Assembly: GCA_012735465.1 (NCBI GenBank)
Contig: JAAYHJ010000050.1
Coordinates: 27,148 to 91,147, forward strand
Length of the DNA stretch: 64,000 nt
Source of the DNA: Clostridiaceae bacterium
GTDB taxonomy: Bacteria > Bacillota > Clostridia > SK-Y3
Direction: 5' to 3'
Shown here piece after piece: positions 19,927 to 29,879 of the stretch. Numbering within the stretch: the stretch's first letter is position 1; every line of letters begins with the position of its first letter. Both the position numbers and the translations under genes were made by a program. A model generated the notes under the pieces. It did no database searches, was not told the DNA's origin, and saw only the letters and a program-made list of their open reading frames with translations.

Positions 19927-22605
19927 ATGGACAAGAAAAAGCTTATGATTGTGGATGGCAATAGCATATTGAACAGGGCCTTTTATGGAATCCAGTTTCT
20001 ATCCAATTCGGAAGGGCTTTATACCAATGCCATATACGGGTTCCTGAACATATTGTTTAAATACATGGAAGAAGAAAAACCTGATTATATATGTGTTGCT
20101 TTTGATATGAAAGCACCCACCTTCAGGCATAAGGAGTATGAACAGTATAAGGCGCACAGAAAAAAGATGCCTGATGAACTGGCCGTTCAGCTTCCAATAA
20201 TGAAGCAGATACTTGCTGCAATGAATATAACAGTTATTGAAAAGGAAGGCTATGAAGCCGATGATATCATTGGCACGGTATCGCATAGATGCGAAGAAAA
20301 TGATATACAATGTATAATTGTAACGGGGGACAGGGATTCCCTGCAGCTTGCGTCCTGCACAACAAGGATAAAGCTTACCACTACCAGCAAGGGAGTTACA
20401 AAAACAGAAGATTATGATGAAGCAGAGGTTTTCAAAAAATATGGTGTAACGCCCCGGCAGTTCATTGATGTTAAGGGGCTGATGGGGGATCCTTCGGATA
20501 ATATACCAGGTGTCCCGGGAATTGGGGAAAAAACAGCCTTTTCCCTAATCCAGCAATACAAGAGCATAGAAAATATTTATGAAAACATAGAAGAACTAAA
20601 CGGCAGAAAAAAACAGGCTTTAGTGGAAAACCGCGAGATAGCTTTTTTAAGTAAAAAATTAGCAACCATTGACAGGGATGTTCCCATTGATATCAGGTTT
20701 GAGGATTGCCGGATTAAGGACTATAATCGTGAAGAACTGCTCAGCATATTCCGAAAGCTGGAGTTTAACAGCTTTATAAAAAAGCTTGGGCTGGAAGAAG
20801 TCAAAAACATAACAGGGACTGCGGAAGAAGAACATCAGCACATAACATCTATGGAGATGCTAAAGAAGGTTGTGGAAACAGTTATTCATAAGAAAGAACT
20901 AACCTATTTATTATATACCCAAAACATGCAGGCGGATTATCCTGTAATTGCCATTTCCATTGCTTTAGGACCAAGTCAGGCAGCATATATTGATTTTAAC
21001 AGTGATTTAAAACCGGATGAAGCAATGGCTGTATTGAAGCCTATATTTGAAGATGAAAACATAAGAAAAATTGGGCACAACATTAAGGATGACATTGTAT
21101 TGTTAAATCAGCATGGCATTAAACTGAAGGGTATATTCTTTGATACAATGATTGCATCCTATATCATGAATCCCTCAAGAAGTTCCTATGCCATTGACCA
21201 GGTTTTGCGTGAGTGGGTCGGAGAAAATATTCCGTCCATGGAAGATATTTTGGGCAAAGGCAGAAATAGGATTTCACTGTATGAGATTGATAAAGAAACT
21301 GCGGTACATATGGGGTGCCGGCAGGTGCTTGCTTTGCCGAAGGTTTTTAACGCAATTGATGCCAAGCTGGAGGAATACGGTCAGAAGAAGCTTTATTACG
21401 AAGTGGAGCTGCCCCTGGTAGAAGTGCTTGCAGATATGCAGATAATAGGGTTTAAGGTTGACCGGGAAAAGCTTAGACAGTTTTCCCTTATGTTGGATGA
21501 AAGAATAAATGAGGTGACTGGTAAGATATATGCACTGGCAGGGGAAGAATTTAATATTAACTCTACAAAGCAATTAGGTGTAATCCTTTTTGATAAACTG
21601 GGTTTACCGGTTGTCAAAAAGACAAAAACAGGGTATTCTACCGATGTGGAAGTATTGGAAAAGCTAAAAGGAAAGCATGAAATTATAAGCCTTCTTATAG
21701 AATACAGGCAGTTGGTAAAGCTAAAATCAACCTATGCCGACGGGCTGTTAAATGTAATAAACCCTCAGACGGGTAAAATTCATTCAAGCTTTAATCAAAC
21801 CGTTACTGTGACAGGAAGGATCAGCAGCACCGAGCCAAATCTTCAAAATATACCCATTAAACTGGAACTGGGACGCGAAATACGAAAAATGTTCATAGCT
21901 TCCAGTGATGAATATGTGCTGCTGGATGCGGATTACTCTCAAATCGAGTTGAGGGTGCTGGCCCATATTTCGGATGACCCAAATATGATTGAGGCGTTTA
22001 ATAAAAATGAAGACATACATAAAAGAACTGCTTCGCAGGTGTTTGGTGTACCCATAGAAGAGGTAACTCCGGCCATGAGGGGACGGGCAAAGGCTGTTAA
22101 CTTTGGGATTGTATATGGGATCGGAGATTTTAGCCTGGCCCAGGACCTTGGAATTACCAGAAAAGAAGCAAAACAATACATTGACAATTATTTTTCTAAG
22201 TACAGCAAAGTGCATCAATATATGACAGATATTGTGGAACTGGGGAAAAAGCAAGGATATGTGACCACCTTATTAAACAGAAGGCGGTATATCCCTGAAC
22301 TGCAGGCAAAAAGCTTTGTCACCCGTTCCTTTGGCGAAAGGATAGCTATGAATACCCCCATACAGGGTACTGCTGCCGATATTATTAAAATTGCCATGGT
22401 AAATGTTTACCGTGAACTAAAAAGGAGGAATTTAAAATCAAGGTTAATACTCCAGGTGCATGATGAATTAATCGTGGAAACCCATAAAAGTGAGCTGGAA
22501 GAAGTAAAAGAAATAGTAAGAAAGCAGATGGAGCAGGCAATGCAGCTTAAGGTCCCTCTGGTAGTGGATTTGAATACGGGTGATAGTTGGTATGATGCAA
22601 AATAA
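19927..22605 (+). CDS. polA: DNA polymerase I
   Basis: Repair and Okazaki-fragment-processing polymerase, 892 aa. The N-terminal 5'-3' exonuclease is intact (DGNSILNRAFYG, YEADDIIGT, VTGDRDSLQLA, DNIPGVPGIGEKTA). The middle domain (about 300-480) keeps the 3'-5' exonuclease fold with GHNIKDDIVLL but the exo I Asp-x-Glu motif is not visible (YLLYTQNMQ instead), so proofreading is probably lost, as in several Gram-positive and thermophile enzymes. The polymerase domain has DADYSQIELRVLAHIS, RGRAKAVNFGIVYG and LQVHDELIVE. It is followed by coaE with a 14-bp overlap. Confidence 0.98.
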   Translation: MDKKKLMIVDGNSILNRAFYGIQFLSNSEGLYTNAIYGFLNILFKYMEEEKPDYICVAFDMKAPTFRHKEYEQYKAHRKKMPDELAVQLPIMKQILAAMNITVIEKEGYEADDIIGTVSHRCEENDIQCIIVTGDRDSLQLASCTTRIKLTTTSKGVTKTEDYDEAEVFKKYGVTPRQFIDVKGLMGDPSDNIPGVPGIGEKTAFSLIQQYKSIENIYENIEELNGRKKQALVENREIAFLSKKLATIDRDVPIDIRFEDCRIKDYNREELLSIFRKLEFNSFIKKLGLEEVKNITGTAEEEHQHITSMEMLKKVVETVIHKKELTYLLYTQNMQADYPVIAISIALGPSQAAYIDFNSDLKPDEAMAVLKPIFEDENIRKIGHNIKDDIVLLNQHGIKLKGIFFDTMIASYIMNPSRSSYAIDQVLREWVGENIPSMEDILGKGRNRISLYEIDKETAVHMGCRQVLALPKVFNAIDAKLEEYGQKKLYYEVELPLVEVLADMQIIGFKVDREKLRQFSLMLDERINEVTGKIYALAGEEFNINSTKQLGVILFDKLGLPVVKKTKTGYSTDVEVLEKLKGKHEIISLLIEYRQLVKLKSTYADGLLNVINPQTGKIHSSFNQTVTVTGRISSTEPNLQNIPIKLELGREIRKMFIASSDEYVLLDADYSQIELRVLAHISDDPNMIEAFNKNEDIHKRTASQVFGVPIEEVTPAMRGRAKAVNFGIVYGIGDFSLAQDLGITRKEAKQYIDNYFSKYSKVHQYMTDIVELGKKQGYVTTLLNRRRYIPELQAKSFVTRSFGERIAMNTPIQGTAADIIKIAMVNVYRELKRRNLKSRLILQVHDELIVETHKSELEEVKEIVRKQMEQAMQLKVPLVVDLNTGDSWYDAK

Positions 22606-23197
22606 TAAAAAACAAGGAGTAAAAATAATTGGTTTGACAGGGGGAACGGGAAGCGGCAAAAGCACCGTATCTCAAATTGCAAGTCAACTGGGTGTCTATG
22701 TGATAGATGCGGATATTGTGGCAAGGGAAGTTGTTAAAAAGGGTAAAAAAGCGCTGGAGGAAATCATTGATTATTTCGGGCCGGGTATATTGCTGGAAAA
22801 CGGGGAACTGGACAGGAGAAAACTGGGAAGTATAGTTTTTGCCGATAGGGAAAAATTAAGAATATTAAATGAAATTACTCATAAATACATTATTGAAGAA
22901 ATAATTAGAGAAATTAAAATACATGGCAGTACATCTTCCGCCATCCTTATTGATGCAGCCATCCTCATAGAAACCGGTCTGTATAAAATGTGTGATGAGG
23001 TTTGGGTGGTGAGTGCGGCAGCAGAGCTCAGGAAAAAAAGGATTATGGAGAGGGACGGGTTATCTGCCCAAGAGGCTGAAAACAGGATAAAATCCCAAAT
23101 GAGCGAAGATGAGATGAAGCACTATGCATCGGCTATTATAGATAATAATAAGGATATGGAACATGTTAGATTACAGGTTATAAAACTATTAAAATAA
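22592..23197 (+). CDS. coaE: Dephospho-CoA kinase
   Basis: Final step of coenzyme A synthesis: phosphorylates the 3'-hydroxyl of dephospho-CoA. The protein of about 201 aa has the P-loop IIGLTGGTGSGKST, then VIDADIVAREV and later IEETG-like and RIMERDGLSAQEAENRI segments typical of CoaE. The ATG at 22592 overlaps the end of polA, with only a weak ribosome binding site, so translation may be coupled to polA; the next ATG (22595) is an equal choice. The polA-coaE-transglycosylase order is, from memory, common in clostridia. Confidence 0.95.
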   Translation: MMQNNKKQGVKIIGLTGGTGSGKSTVSQIASQLGVYVIDADIVAREVVKKGKKALEEIIDYFGPGILLENGELDRRKLGSIVFADREKLRILNEITHKYIIEEIIREIKIHGSTSSAILIDAAILIETGLYKMCDEVWVVSAAAELRKKRIMERDGLSAQEAENRIKSQMSEDEMKHYASAIIDNNKDMEHVRLQVIKLLK

Positions 23198-23218
23198 AAG
23201 GGATTGTTAGGTGATGGT

Positions 23219-23800
23219 GTGTTTTTAGTTGTGAATATTAGAAAATATAAGTATTTTTTACTCCTGACGGTTACGGCAGCAATTGTGTGTTTTCTGCTTT
23301 TATATCCCCATGCATTGCTGCGCTTTGCTTATCCCATAAAGTACAAAGAACATGTAGTAAAGTATGCTGAAGAAAACGGAATTGACCCCTTTATGGTGCT
23401 GGCAATAATAAAAGTTGAAAGCAATTTTAAAGCAAATGCCCAGTCCCATAAGGGGGCCAAGGGTTTGATGCAGATTACCGATCAAACGGCTTTGTGGGGC
23501 GCAGAACAGTTGGAATTGCATGATTTTAGTATTGAACAATTGTTCGATCCCGAGATAAACATCCGTATAGGATGTTGGTATTTGAACAATTTACAAAAAG
23601 AGTTCAACGGCGATATATACCTTGTACTTGCGGCATACAATGGCGGCAGCGGTAACGTTAACCGCTGGCTTCAGGATAAAAGCCTAAGCAAGTCAGGAAA
23701 AACTCTGGATAAAATTCCCTTTAAAGAAACCGAGTTATATGTGCGAAAAGTGTTAAATGAATATAATGTATATAAAAAGCTTTACAAATCTTCTATTTAG
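23219..23800 (+). CDS. Membrane-anchored soluble-type lytic transglycosylase
   Basis: Cleaves peptidoglycan glycan strands outside the cell, leaving 1,6-anhydro-MurNAc ends. The protein (193 aa from the GTG at 23219, chosen for AGGTGAT upstream; TTG 23204 and GTG 23231 are alternatives) has one N-terminal membrane anchor (YFLLLTVTAAIVCFLLLY) and an SLT domain with the catalytic Glu in IIKVESNF, then GAKGLMQI and AAYNGGSGNV. The family is Slt/MltE-like. It follows coaE by 21 bp in the same operon. Confidence 0.9.
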   Translation: MFLVVNIRKYKYFLLLTVTAAIVCFLLLYPHALLRFAYPIKYKEHVVKYAEENGIDPFMVLAIIKVESNFKANAQSHKGAKGLMQITDQTALWGAEQLELHDFSIEQLFDPEINIRIGCWYLNNLQKEFNGDIYLVLAAYNGGSGNVNRWLQDKSLSKSGKTLDKIPFKETELYVRKVLNEYNVYKKLYKSSI

Positions 23801-23801
23801 G

Positions 23802-23823
23802 CGGAAAGATTCCGTTTTTTTTT
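23802..23823 (+). terminator. Probable terminator after the transglycosylase gene
   Basis: CGGAA-AGA-TTCCG, a short 5-bp stem, followed by nine T residues. The stem is weak and read-through into the next cluster is possible. Confidence 0.6.
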
Positions 23824-23879
23824 GCTGGGGAGGAACTTTTAATTGTAAAATACCGTCTAACCAAAAACAGGGGGTGTAT

Positions 23880-26363
23880 ATGTTGCATTTAAGTAAAGCA
23901 ATAAATTGGTTTGAAATTATAAAGAGAGGTTTATTAGCTGCATTATTCCTTTTGATACTTTCCTTCCCTGTTTATGGAGACAGCGGATTGGAGATTACAA
24001 GCATTGAAGGTGGTTTTGACGGGGTACATAAGGTCAATGGCTGGGTTCCCTTTGTTATTACCGTAAAAAATTATGGTGAGGACTTTACCGGTGATATTCA
24101 GGTTATTTCAGACAGTTATGGATACGAGTTCAAGTCTGCCTATTCCATGCCTTTCAACGTGGCAAAGGGAGGAGAAAAGCAGGTTACCATTGTGGCACCT
24201 GTTAACAGAACCCGCGCATCGGTGGATGTGCAAATTATTCAGAACAATAAAGTGATTAAAGAACAAAAATACTACTTTAAAAAATCCTTAAATCCCAATA
24301 CATTGTTTATAGGGGTACTGACCGACGATGCATCTGGGCTGAGGTATTTGTCGGGAGGGGATTTCAGCAGTCAAAATATGCCCATACAAAGTGAAATGGC
24401 TGCTTTAAATGAAAAGACTTTTCCAAGCAACGAAAAGGTGCTGGAAAATTTCAATATACTGCTCATTAATAATTTCGATATGTCCACATTAAGCAGTGAA
24501 AAAAAAGAGCTTTTGGTACAATGGGTAGAAAAGGGCGGACTGCTGGTAGTGGGCACGGGTCCCAATTCTAAAAAAGTATTAAATGCTCTGCCTGAAGAGC
24601 TCAAGATGGTGGATGTTGCACCGACAGTTGAATTATCATCTTTTTTAGCCTTTGAAGATTATACGGGCAAAGAAATGACATCCGGCGGGGTCAGGATGCC
24701 GGTTTCAATGCTAAACGTAAAGAAGGGGAGCATCCTGTTGCAGCAGGAGGATATTCCGCTAATTACTTCCACACAATTTGGAAAGGGTTTTGTCAGCTTT
24801 TTTGCCTTTGATGCTGGATTAGAACCGTTTTCAAGCTGGGATGCCGGTAATCAGGCTGTTTGGCAGAAACTTGTTTATTCTACCATTGCACCCTATTTCC
24901 GGGGGGATGAATTAAATTCTAAAATAGAATACAGCTTTTATCATGCAATGAATAACGCACTGCGTTATATTCCATCGATTGAAACACCTTCTTTGATTTT
25001 ATTAATTTTAATCATAGGTTCCTTTATAATTATTGTAGGGCCGGTTAACTACCTGGTATTAAAGAAAAGGGACAAAAGGGAATGGTCCTGGATTACAATT
25101 CCTGCTATAGTGCTTGTCTTTAGCATTGGTATGTATATTGTTGGTTTTGGTACCCGATTTTCGACGGCTGTGGCAAGTATCGTGTCCATTATAGAATATA
25201 AAGATGACAGCAAGAGTATAGATGTTTCGGCTCATACGGGGCTGTTTAATCCAAAAAGGGGTACGGTAAGGATTAAGACTTCAAAAGATGTGGACGTGGA
25301 TTTTACTGCAAACCCCTATACATCCTATTACTATGGGGGGCCACAGGAAGAAAGAGATAAAAAAATCATATCAAAATTTATTCTTGGAGACCAACCGGAA
25401 GTTGAATTTTATGATAAAGGAATTTGGGATTTCAGCAGTTTCATTATGAAGAAAAAAGTAGCTTTTTCCGATAGCATAGATAATTCTGTGGTGATTTCCA
25501 ATAATGTATTAAAAGGAAGTATTAAGAATAATACGGGATTTAAGATAGAGGATGCATTTATTGTAATGGGCAACAGCTTTGCAAAAATCGGCGATATTGA
25601 AAGAGCCCAGACAATAGAGATTGACCAGCCCCTTGAAAATGTGTACAATGGGAATAATGATTATTATGGGTTGATGAACAAAATTTTTGGACAGGATGTA
25701 TATCAGCCTGTGATAGCAAGGGATGATAAATCGAGGCTAAATCAGCAGAGAAGATTAATATTTGAGTATTACAGCATGACAAATCGTTTAAATACCAGTA
25801 GCACTTCCACACCCATACTTTTTGGCTGGAACGATGCGGATTTGCAGTTTGATGTAATTGTCAATGAAAAAGATGTAAAGAAATATTATCAGAACATGAT
25901 TGTAATTCCCATGGATTTAAATTTTGTTAAAGGAGAAACAGTGCAGTTGCCCTATGGTTTTTTGAAAGGTACGGTGGAATATACGGAAGGGAATGCCAGT
26001 GCCAATGCTGATATTTATAATCCGGGAGCGGTAAGCATTGAAGGGGTAGGTAATGCTGTCTTCAAATTTAATATACCTTCACAAATAAAAGTAGAAGCCT
26101 TTACATTAAACTGGCATTCCATGGATATGAAAATGCAGGGAAATTTTAAGCTTTTATTGTATAACTTTGCGAAGGACCAGTGGGAGGAAATGACTTCCTT
26201 TTATCATGTGGATAATAGTATTGTTTCCGAGTATATATCCCGGCAAAATGAAATAAGGGTTATGTTTAATGTTGAAAGCGAAGCAGCTTCCGGTGTTCCG
26301 TCAAAAGGTTTTCATGGATGGATTAATTGTCCTGATATAGAACTGGAAGGGGTGATCCGGTAA
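23880..26363 (+). CDS. Large exported membrane protein of an ABC/MoxR cluster (GATase1-like domain)
   Basis: An 827-aa protein with an N-terminal signal sequence, a beta-rich extracellular region (about 40-160), a Rossmann/GATase1-like part (about 195-260; NILLINNFDMSTLS, WVEKGGLLVVGTGPNSKK), two close transmembrane helices at about 371-424 (ILLILIIGSFIIIVGPVNYL on the first) and a second large extracellular part to the end. The ATG at 23880 has AGGGGGTG upstream; the earlier in-frame ATG lies inside the previous gene. The domain order recalls membrane proteins found with ABC exporters of the Gld type. Its stop overlaps the ATPase start (TAATG), so the two act together. Function unknown. Confidence 0.8.
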   Translation: MLHLSKAINWFEIIKRGLLAALFLLILSFPVYGDSGLEITSIEGGFDGVHKVNGWVPFVITVKNYGEDFTGDIQVISDSYGYEFKSAYSMPFNVAKGGEKQVTIVAPVNRTRASVDVQIIQNNKVIKEQKYYFKKSLNPNTLFIGVLTDDASGLRYLSGGDFSSQNMPIQSEMAALNEKTFPSNEKVLENFNILLINNFDMSTLSSEKKELLVQWVEKGGLLVVGTGPNSKKVLNALPEELKMVDVAPTVELSSFLAFEDYTGKEMTSGGVRMPVSMLNVKKGSILLQQEDIPLITSTQFGKGFVSFFAFDAGLEPFSSWDAGNQAVWQKLVYSTIAPYFRGDELNSKIEYSFYHAMNNALRYIPSIETPSLILLILIIGSFIIIVGPVNYLVLKKRDKREWSWITIPAIVLVFSIGMYIVGFGTRFSTAVASIVSIIEYKDDSKSIDVSAHTGLFNPKRGTVRIKTSKDVDVDFTANPYTSYYYGGPQEERDKKIISKFILGDQPEVEFYDKGIWDFSSFIMKKKVAFSDSIDNSVVISNNVLKGSIKNNTGFKIEDAFIVMGNSFAKIGDIERAQTIEIDQPLENVYNGNNDYYGLMNKIFGQDVYQPVIARDDKSRLNQQRRLIFEYYSMTNRLNTSSTSTPILFGWNDADLQFDVIVNEKDVKKYYQNMIVIPMDLNFVKGETVQLPYGFLKGTVEYTEGNASANADIYNPGAVSIEGVGNAVFKFNIPSQIKVEAFTLNWHSMDMKMQGNFKLLLYNFAKDQWEEMTSFYHVDNSIVSEYISRQNEIRVMFNVESEAASGVPSKGFHGWINCPDIELEGVIR

Positions 26364-27304
26364 TGCTCGTAATTGATAATTTGACAAAGAGATATGGAAA
26401 ATTTCTGGCGGTAAGTGGATTATCCCTTGAAATACCGAGGGGGGATATATTTGGATTTGTCGGACCAAACGGGGCTGGGAAGACGACAACCATGAAAATA
26501 GTGGCAGGATTGATGCAGCCCACTTCCGGAAGAGTGCTTATAGATGGCGTGGACCTGAGTAAAAACATAAAAGAAATAAGGGGAAAGATAGGGTACATGC
26601 CCGACTTTTTTGGGGTATATGATGATTTGAAGGTGGATGAGTATTTGGACTTTTACTGTGCAGCCTATGGGATTGCTTCTTACCAACGTAAAAAGATTAT
26701 TGACGACCTGCTGGAGCTGGTGGATTTATCCGATAAGAGGGATGCATATGTGGATTCCTTATCCCGTGGAATGAAGCAGAGGTTATGCCTTGCCCGCAGC
26801 CTGGTGCACGATCCACTGCTTCTTATATTGGATGAACCGGCTTCCGGCCTGGATCCCAGGGCAAGGGTTGAGATGAAAGAAATACTGAAGGAATTGAAAA
26901 AAATGGGTAAAACCATATTAATAAGTTCGCATATTTTACCCGAATTGGCCGAGTTATGTACTTCCATAGGTATAATAGAAAAGGGTAAAATGATTGTATC
27001 GGGCAGTGTGGATGAAATCATGCTTCAATCCCACGGCACCAGGACTTTCCGCGTAAAAGTGCTGGGAGACGAGGATACGGCTATACGCATAATCCAGGAA
27101 CAACCCATGGTGGATGGTATCATCAGAAATACGGACAATATCGAGGTAGGCTTTAAGGGAAGCGATGAACAGGCATCACTTATGCTGCATGAACTGATAA
27201 AAAATGATGTACATGTGGTTTTCTTTGGTGAAGTACAAAGAAATCTTGAGGATGTTTTTATGAGGATTACAGAGGGGGTGCTTCAGGATGAAAATAAGAA
27301 TTAA
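26363..27304 (+). CDS. ABC exporter ATP-binding protein
   Basis: The 313-aa ATPase has Walker A GPNGAGKTT, signature SLSRGMKQRLCLARSL, Walker B LLILDEPASGLDP and the H-loop ISSHILPEL. A C-terminal extension after about residue 220 (VKVLGDEDTAIRIIQ) is typical of NatA/GldA-type exporters. It is translationally coupled to the membrane protein before it, and its end overlaps the permease gene by 17 bp. The transported substrate is unknown. Confidence 0.92.
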   Translation: MLVIDNLTKRYGKFLAVSGLSLEIPRGDIFGFVGPNGAGKTTTMKIVAGLMQPTSGRVLIDGVDLSKNIKEIRGKIGYMPDFFGVYDDLKVDEYLDFYCAAYGIASYQRKKIIDDLLELVDLSDKRDAYVDSLSRGMKQRLCLARSLVHDPLLLILDEPASGLDPRARVEMKEILKELKKMGKTILISSHILPELAELCTSIGIIEKGKMIVSGSVDEIMLQSHGTRTFRVKVLGDEDTAIRIIQEQPMVDGIIRNTDNIEVGFKGSDEQASLMLHELIKNDVHVVFFGEVQRNLEDVFMRITEGVLQDENKN

Positions 27305-28145
27305 TCCTGTGCTGGAGAAAGAAGCAAAAATAAAGATGAGAGGATGGAAAGCACCTGCCTTGCTCACTGCTTATCTGGTGTTATTGGGTGGCGGGGCAAT
27401 ATTGTTTTTTGTGTTAAACAACCTCAGCAGGTATTTAGCAGGTTTTGACCCCAGAACAGCCCTTGACCTTTATACCTTGCTGGCCATGTTTCAATTGGGA
27501 CTGCTTCTTTTTATTACCCCTGCAATAACAGCACCTTCTATAAGCGGTGAGAGGGAAAGGCAGACATTGGATTTGCTTCTTTGTACGCGCCTGTCCTCAT
27601 GGTCCATCATTATTGGAAAACTTACAGCATCCCTGAGCCATATTATTTTGTTAATAATATCGTCCATACCCATATTTAGTATTATTTTTCTGTATGGAGG
27701 ACTGTCCCCTGTAGATGTTTTAATGATTTTTTTGTTCCAGATTATCACAGCTGTTTTTCTGGGAAGTGTCGGGATCTTCTTTTCATCCATGTTTAAGAAG
27801 ACAACGGTTGCAACCATTATGACGTACACCTTTGTTTTGTTCATTACAATAGCGACACTCATAGGTTTTGCATTTTACGGCTCTTTCACCCATGCTCTTT
27901 TTGGGAGGGCACCCGGTACCTGGGAAGCAATTGTTATACTGTGCCCAAACCCGTTTATTGGTTTAGGTGCCATATTGGATAAGCAGACCGGTTATTTTAG
28001 CTTTGTGAGAAGTTTATTTAACATGAGTGGAGGAGGTTTCATTGCAAATCTTCCCTGGATAATAAATATAGCCTTCAGTATAGTCATGTCTGCAATTTTT
28101 TTATGGCTTAGTGCTTTGATCATCAGACCAGTGAAAGAAAGATAA
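27288..28145 (+). CDS. ABC-2 type permease
   Basis: Membrane subunit (285 aa, about six hydrophobic segments) of the exporter. SISGERERQTLDLLLCTRLS is the conserved cytoplasmic motif of ABC-2/NatB-like permeases (GER-x-x-TL). The start lies inside the end of the ATPase gene. Together with the ATPase it forms a complete exporter. Confidence 0.9.
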   Translation: MKIRINPVLEKEAKIKMRGWKAPALLTAYLVLLGGGAILFFVLNNLSRYLAGFDPRTALDLYTLLAMFQLGLLLFITPAITAPSISGERERQTLDLLLCTRLSSWSIIIGKLTASLSHIILLIISSIPIFSIIFLYGGLSPVDVLMIFLFQIITAVFLGSVGIFFSSMFKKTTVATIMTYTFVLFITIATLIGFAFYGSFTHALFGRAPGTWEAIVILCPNPFIGLGAILDKQTGYFSFVRSLFNMSGGGFIANLPWIINIAFSIVMSAIFLWLSALIIRPVKER

Positions 28146-28180
28146 AGAAAGATAAGGAAGCCAAAAAAGGGGGGATATGT

Positions 28181-29845
28181 ATGGGTATTATGGAGTTGTT
28201 TCGTGTATTGAAACCGCTGCGGAGGCGCATGTTTATAAACCGTGCCCTTGACTGCATCCTTTGGGGCTTGTGCATAGGCGGAGCGGTTGGTGTCATTGTG
28301 GCAACAGCAGCCCTTTTTGTGCCCGTTGCTTTTGCATTAAATAAAGTGTTTTTATGCATAGGCATTTCTTTTTTTGCCGCCCTTGTTGCAGCAGTTTTTA
28401 TGTTTCCCGATTATAAGGCGGTGGCAGTACAGGGGGATAAGCTGGGCCTTAAGGAAAGACTGGTGACTGCGCTTGAATTAAAAGATGACAATAGCCCCAT
28501 TGCGCGCATTCAACGCTTTGATGCGGTAAAAGCAGCACGTTCCATAAACTTTAAAAAAGCATACCCCTTTTATGTTGACCGAAAGAAACTTTTTGGTGCC
28601 CTGGGACTTTTTATGGCAATCGCACTTATATTTTTCATACCGTCGGACCAGCGGGAAATAGCCAGACAAAAAGAAAGAATAAAAAAAGCAATTGATGAAC
28701 AGGTGGTGCAGGTTAAAAAGGAACAGGAAAAGCTGTCTCAAAACCGGGAGCTTACACTGAAAGAGCGGGAAGAATTAAATGAGCAATTAAAAGAGCTGCT
28801 AAAGGAGCTGAAAAAGTCAAAAAATGAGCAGGATGCTGTAAAAGCCATTGCACGAATGCAGCATAAATTGGACGAAATAAAGCAAAACTCCATGGATAAG
28901 GATTTGACCAGGTTGGGAGAAATGCTTTCCCGGCTGGAGGAAACCAAGGAAATAGGCAATGCATTAAAAGAAGGAAGGTACGATGAGATTAGAGAAAAAA
29001 TGGATGCGCTGGCCCGGAAACTTGAGAATATGGATGAAAATGAAGTAAATCAGTTGGCAGAAGAAATTGAAAAAATAGCCCGAAAAATCAATGAAAATCC
29101 TGAGCTGGCAGAAGCTCTGCAACAGCTGGCACAGGCAATGCAAAGCGGACAATTTTCTCAGGAATTGGCTAACATGAGCACTGCCATGAGCAAGCTGGCA
29201 GGTAATGCGGCAATGCATAAGGCAATGCAAAGCTTGGGAAATGCACTTAGTCAGGCAAGGGCAAGTCTTGCAAGCGTTAATTCAGATCAGTTAGCCAACC
29301 CTATACTTGTATCCAACCTAAAGGGTTCATCACAGCAAGGTGAAACGGATAGCTCAAATACGGGTGTAAAGGGGCAAGGTTCTGCTGGGATTGCTCAAGG
29401 CGTAGGCCAAGGCAATAGTGGCTCAGATTCCCAGGGCGACTCAGGAGAAGGGGAAGGAAATGGTGGCAACGGAAGCGGAACGGGAGGCAGCGGAGTAGGA
29501 GATGGAACCGGAAGCGGAAGAGAGGGAAGCAGCCAAGGTGGCTTGGCGCAGGGGAACTCGGGTAAGGAACCCGGTGAAAAAAAGGTACGCAATTATGAGG
29601 AAATATATGCCTCAAAAAGAATTGACGGAGCCGACCAGGAGTCCTATGTGAGCGGAACTCAAAGGGATTCGGGTACCGTTGAACAGGTACAGGTGGAAGA
29701 CGGCCCTGTATTGATGGGCGAGTCGCTTCCGTACAATGAAGTGTTTGAACAGTACCGGTATGAAGCAATGAAGAGTTTGGAACGCAGCACAATCCCTGCT
29801 GCCATGAAGACATTGGTGGAGGAATATTTTTCTTCATTGGAATAG
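28181..29845 (+). CDS. Membrane protein with coiled coil and Gly/Ser-rich linker, in the MoxR cluster
   Basis: A 554-aa protein I cannot assign with confidence; the layout recalls DUF4175-like proteins. Membrane helices lie at about residues 25-75 and 130-148. Then comes a long coiled coil (about 155-300, rich in KEQEKLSQNRELTLKER-type heptads), an Ala/Gln-rich part, a Gly/Ser/Asn linker (about 380-470; GGNGSGTGGSG) and a conserved-looking C-terminal end (SLPYNEVFEQYRYEAMKSLE). GGGGGG precedes the ATG. It sits between the ABC permease and MoxR genes, so it is a candidate partner for the MoxR ATPase. Confidence 0.75.
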   Translation: MGIMELFRVLKPLRRRMFINRALDCILWGLCIGGAVGVIVATAALFVPVAFALNKVFLCIGISFFAALVAAVFMFPDYKAVAVQGDKLGLKERLVTALELKDDNSPIARIQRFDAVKAARSINFKKAYPFYVDRKKLFGALGLFMAIALIFFIPSDQREIARQKERIKKAIDEQVVQVKKEQEKLSQNRELTLKEREELNEQLKELLKELKKSKNEQDAVKAIARMQHKLDEIKQNSMDKDLTRLGEMLSRLEETKEIGNALKEGRYDEIREKMDALARKLENMDENEVNQLAEEIEKIARKINENPELAEALQQLAQAMQSGQFSQELANMSTAMSKLAGNAAMHKAMQSLGNALSQARASLASVNSDQLANPILVSNLKGSSQQGETDSSNTGVKGQGSAGIAQGVGQGNSGSDSQGDSGEGEGNGGNGSGTGGSGVGDGTGSGREGSSQGGLAQGNSGKEPGEKKVRNYEEIYASKRIDGADQESYVSGTQRDSGTVEQVQVEDGPVLMGESLPYNEVFEQYRYEAMKSLERSTIPAAMKTLVEEYFSSLE

Positions 29846-29879
29846 GCACAGTTTATTTGCAGGATAGGGGGGAATATAC

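Noticed and set aside
29301..29849. 182-codon Pro/His-rich frame opposite the coiled-coil protein gene
   Set aside because: It is the complement of the Gly/Ser-rich linker and has no start signals.
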